A stretch of DNA of 64,000 bases from Rhabdornis inornatus (lineage: Eukaryota > Chordata > Aves > Passeriformes > Rhabdornithidae). The number at the start of each line of letters is the position of its first letter. Positions within the stretch are counted from its first letter, which is position 1. The notes below the pieces were generated by a model. It was not told where the DNA came from and did not search any database. It was given only the letters and a program-made list of their open reading frames with translations. Below, one piece after another: positions 61,401 through 64,000 of this stretch. The stretch lies in the NCBI GenBank assembly GCA_013397075.1, contig VWZS01003954.1:62001-126000 (forward strand), written 5' to 3'. The position numbers and the translations under genes are program-made.

Positions 61401-63410
61401 TTTCTAACTTGTGTTTTTGTTTTTGGTTTTAATTCTTGCTCATTTCAGTGAGGTCCAACAGTGATTAAAAAAGGGAGTGTTTTTGTCAGCCTTGCTGCCT
61501 GGTAGTATAATGGGGTGTGTATGTGAGTGTTGGTGCCTACTGCCAGTGATGTGTGTTGGGATGTTGGAGGTGGTTTGACTGACAAAGCAGCATGAGGTGT
61601 AAGTTTGCGCTCAGCTTCAGTAGCACTTGTCTGAGATGTGTTCCTTTTTGAACATTGTGTTCAGTTAACAGTTTCAATAACTTCTGCAGGCAAAAGGACA
61701 GTGTCACTACTGTATTCGTCAAATTAGAAAAAATAGCAGCCCACTTGAAAACCTCATCTGAATTCAGCTTCTGGTATTTTGCTATTTGTCTAAAAGACTG
61801 AGGGTTGCCATCAGGTGTCTAACTCTCTGTTCGTGTGAGAGGTAGGTGGGCTGTGGATGAGCAGGGGAGGGAGCGGGTGCTGTGGGCAGTTCAGGTGCTT
61901 CCCAACTGTGGGCAAGTATAGACAGAAGGAATTGTCCACCCTGGGGCAAGGGCTGGGCATGTAGGACCAGCAGTGAAGTGTTTTAAGGCAGAGCATGTGA
62001 TGCCTTTTCAGCATAATGATTTTGTCTTGCCTAGCTAATTCTGTCCCTGCTGGTACATAAAAACACAGAAATGTTCAAGTACTATTCTGGGCACAGAGAA
62101 AAGAGGACAGTGGGGACAGCATAAGAGCAGATAGAGCATCCTCCTGGTAATGTGGGAAGGAAGGTATGGGGTTGGCCTAAGAGTTCTTCGTGCACATATT
62201 GCCCTGGTGTGCATTTTTAAGGCTCTAGAAAAAGTCAATGAAGTACAAAATAAAGAAAAGTTGAGGCAGTTACTGGGAAGGTGCTTCTGATGATGCACCT
62301 TACCATCCAATGCAGCAATTTGAGCAGTGGTTTCAGAATTAGTAACTCCTACCTTGAACTTACTGGAAAGGGCGGGGCCAGTGGTGTTGGAACTCTGGAA
62401 ACTGAGAATTTTAGACTTTCTGTGCTGACAGGCACTGACTCCCAAAAAACCACTGTTTTTGACCTGAGGCCATGGAGAAGGTTTTCAGAATTGAATGATG
62501 GAACTGGGATTATGGGTGTGTAGTTTGAATAGAAGTGTGTAATGTCACATGGTGGAAAATTTAGATTTTAAGGTTTTAGAATGTAGGAATATATAGAAAG
62601 CAAGATGGAGGTTTTAGGGCAGAGGTTTTGTCCTTCTTCTTTACCTTCTTCTTCTTGGGTCTGGGTGATCTTGTTTAATTGGATAGAAAAATCCGCATTG
62701 CAGGCCGCGGGTGGTTGGTTATTGGGTTAAAAGTAAAAATTATTTCGGTGTCCGTTCTTAATTGGACAGCTTGGCCTTAAAAGGCCTTGTAGAGAGTGAG
62801 ATACATCTCCATTTTTAGCTTGTTAGCTTGAAGTGCTGTAGAACTCACAGTTTGTGAGAATGCAGTATAGATAAGAATTAATAAACATCTGAGTCTGAAC
62901 AAGAAATGCTGTCTTGAGTTTTTAATCCCGACTGGCAGAAAAAGAAGATAAAACACGATAAGTGGATCCTCTTTGCTTTTGTCCTTACCAAAACTAGGAT
63001 CAGCTGGTTGGTTTAGTCAGCTTTTGATTTATAACCTGTAGCTACATCAGACTAGTTCTGTGTCTTGATTGTAGAACAAATTTAAGGTCAAGTCTGTTAT
63101 AAAATGGGGCTATGTTTTAAGAAGATAATCTGATTCATCTCTGAACATAGATGCATCATGTAGCTGAAGAAAAAGCTTCTTTATCAGGATTCACTTTCTT
63201 TTGCCAAAAGGAAAGCCTTTGTTAAATCAAACTTTTCATTAACCTCTCATCACATGCAGCTGGATCTTATTTTTCTTCACAAAGACAGATCACAGGGTAC
63301 AGGGGCTTAAAACACTTAGATTGTACCTGTCTGGTTTACTTAACAGGAAAAAATGTACTTATGGTGAATATATTTGTATATTTTGCTAACCTTTGTTTCT
63401 TTTTTTGTAG
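58112..63410 (+). other. PPHLN1: PPHLN1 intron 1 (inferred)
   Basis: After the CpG island the sequence returns to AT-rich and has no recognisable exon up to the acceptor at 63410. It contains an LTR at 62.5-62.9 kb. Small palindromes near 59.49 and 59.54 kb (for example GATATCAAG with CTTGATATC) are the only other structures noted. Confidence 0.5.
62536..62955 (+). mobile_element. Solo LTR, ERVL-like, plus orientation
   Basis: It starts around TGTAATGTCACATGGTGG and has an AATAAA signal at 62880-62885 leading into ACATCTGAGTC. It ends near TTTTTAATCCCGACTGGCAG. This resembles ERVL-type LTRs that I associate with passerine genomes. No coding sequence is attached. The exact 3' edge and target-site duplication are unresolved. 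Confidence 0.7.
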
Positions 63411-63458
63411 GTAAGTGAATGGATCTTCAGAAGCAGATTTGCTAAAACTGACAGAAGA
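63411..63458 (+). other. PPHLN1: Candidate PPHLN1 5' UTR exon (48 bases)
   Basis: A T-rich tract ends in TTTTTTTGTAG at 63410. Forty-eight bases follow, and then a strong donor GTAAGTATG at 63459. Its only ATG opens a frame of eight codons (MDLQKQIC) and then stops, so the exon would be untranslated or carry a small uORF. The known periphilin start (MWSEGRYEYE) is not in the window. The exon itself begins GTAAGTG, so the junction reads AG|GTAAGT, a donor motif directly behind an acceptor. Confidence 0.55.
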
Positions 63459-63629
63459 GTAAGTATGTGTTTGTTATATTTTGCAAAAGTGTGTATCAGA
63501 ACTAGTGCTACCTCTGTTTACAGTTAATAAACCCTTTTGTTATGTTGATTCTTAACATCTGTGTCTGTGGGGGTGTATGCTGGCGTTTGCACAACTTATT
63601 AGTGGTTTGTCATCAGTCTCATCTGTTTT

Positions 63630-64000
63630 TGTTCGGAGCCAGGATTATTAGAAAGGCAATTGAGAAGGTTTCTCATGTTCGGACTTGGATGTTTATTGTA
63701 TCTTATCAAAGAAGAAGATGAACAAAGAAAAGACACCATCCAAAAGTCTCCATCTTGTCCCGTAACTACCACTATACTATAAAAACCTCATATTTAAAAC
63801 CCATCACCCAGTGGAAACACACACATCTAACCCACTACACATTTGTGATTTCTAACTAATTTTTCATATTTACAAGTCTTCTCCAAGGTTTCAGGTCCAG
63901 TGCAGTATTTTCCAGAGCGTCTGTGCCTGGAAGCACAGAAAGCTCAAAAACTCCAGATTCCTGAGATCCAACATGTGTTAATCAGTAATTTTATAGAGCC
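63630..64000 (-). mobile_element. LTR, minus orientation, related to the 62.5-kb LTR, cut by the window edge
   Basis: The plus strand opens TGTTCGGAGCCAGG, the expected reversed 3' end of an LTR. The AATAAA complement is at 63692-63697. Read on the minus strand the bases after it are CATCCAAGTCCGAAC, matching the same region of the LTR at 62880 closely. A TATA-like sequence lies further right near 63778. The 5' end of the LTR may lie beyond the window. Confidence 0.65.

Noticed and set aside
1..64000. CRISPR arrays, bacterial operons, phage or plasmid modules
   Set aside because: Composition, introns, CpG islands, CR1 and LTR elements all point to vertebrate nuclear DNA. The tandem arrays present have no spacer structure or associated genes.

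Overview
This window is vertebrate nuclear DNA, most likely from a bird. It is AT-rich and about 95% non-coding, with GT-AG introns and two sharp CpG islands. It carries CR1 LINE copies, two of which end in the avian/reptilian CR1 3' tail, and LTRs that resemble passerine endogenous retrovirus LTRs. A passerine is my best guess; a crocodilian or turtle is not formally excluded. There are no bacterial genes, operons or CRISPR arrays. Almost all open frames longer than 60 codons are chance frames or repeat-derived.

Three genes are supported. (1) The 5' end of YAF2 lies on the minus strand. Exon 1 (13944-13969) and exon 2 (13679-13804) encode residues 1-51, including the RanBP2-type zinc finger. 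The rest of the gene lies off the left edge, so positions 1-13678 are its second intron. (2) ZCRB1, the U11/U12 minor-spliceosome 31K protein, is complete on the minus strand. Seven coding exons between 47723 and 52921 join in frame to a 216-residue protein with an RRM, a CCHC zinc knuckle, a Lys-rich run and an acidic tail. (3) The 5' non-coding part of PPHLN1 (periphilin) is inferred on the plus strand from a CpG island at about 57.69-58.49 kb and a probable small exon at 63411-63458. This YAF2 / ZCRB1 / PPHLN1 order and orientation matches what I recall of human 12q12. ZCRB1 and PPHLN1 appear to be head-to-head at one bidirectional CpG promoter.

Layout: 1-13.68 kb, YAF2 intron 2; 13.4-14.4 kb, YAF2 promoter and CpG island; 14.4-47.2 kb, a long intergenic stretch; 47.2-57.8 kb, ZCRB1; 57.7-58.5 kb, bidirectional CpG island; 58.1-64 kb, PPHLN1 5' region. 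The intergenic stretch holds a GA microsatellite beside an LTR (17.6 kb), an AAAAG pentanucleotide array (21.8 kb), two CR1 copies (22.0-22.6 and 25.9-27.0 kb), an array of about six 175-bp units (27.8-28.8 kb), a roughly 900-bp LTR with two internal repeat arrays (32.2-33.1 kb) and an isolated GC-rich patch (36.5-37.0 kb). The PPHLN1 region contains two related LTRs in opposite orientation around the candidate exon.

The genes have related themes but no operon-like link. YAF2 is a Polycomb (non-canonical PRC1) adaptor, PPHLN1 belongs to the HUSH silencing complex, and ZCRB1 acts in U12-type splicing. I see no convincing new biological system. The best leads are a recursive-splice-like acceptor/donor junction at 63411, the 175-bp tandem array, and the LTR at 32.2 kb with its internal repeats.
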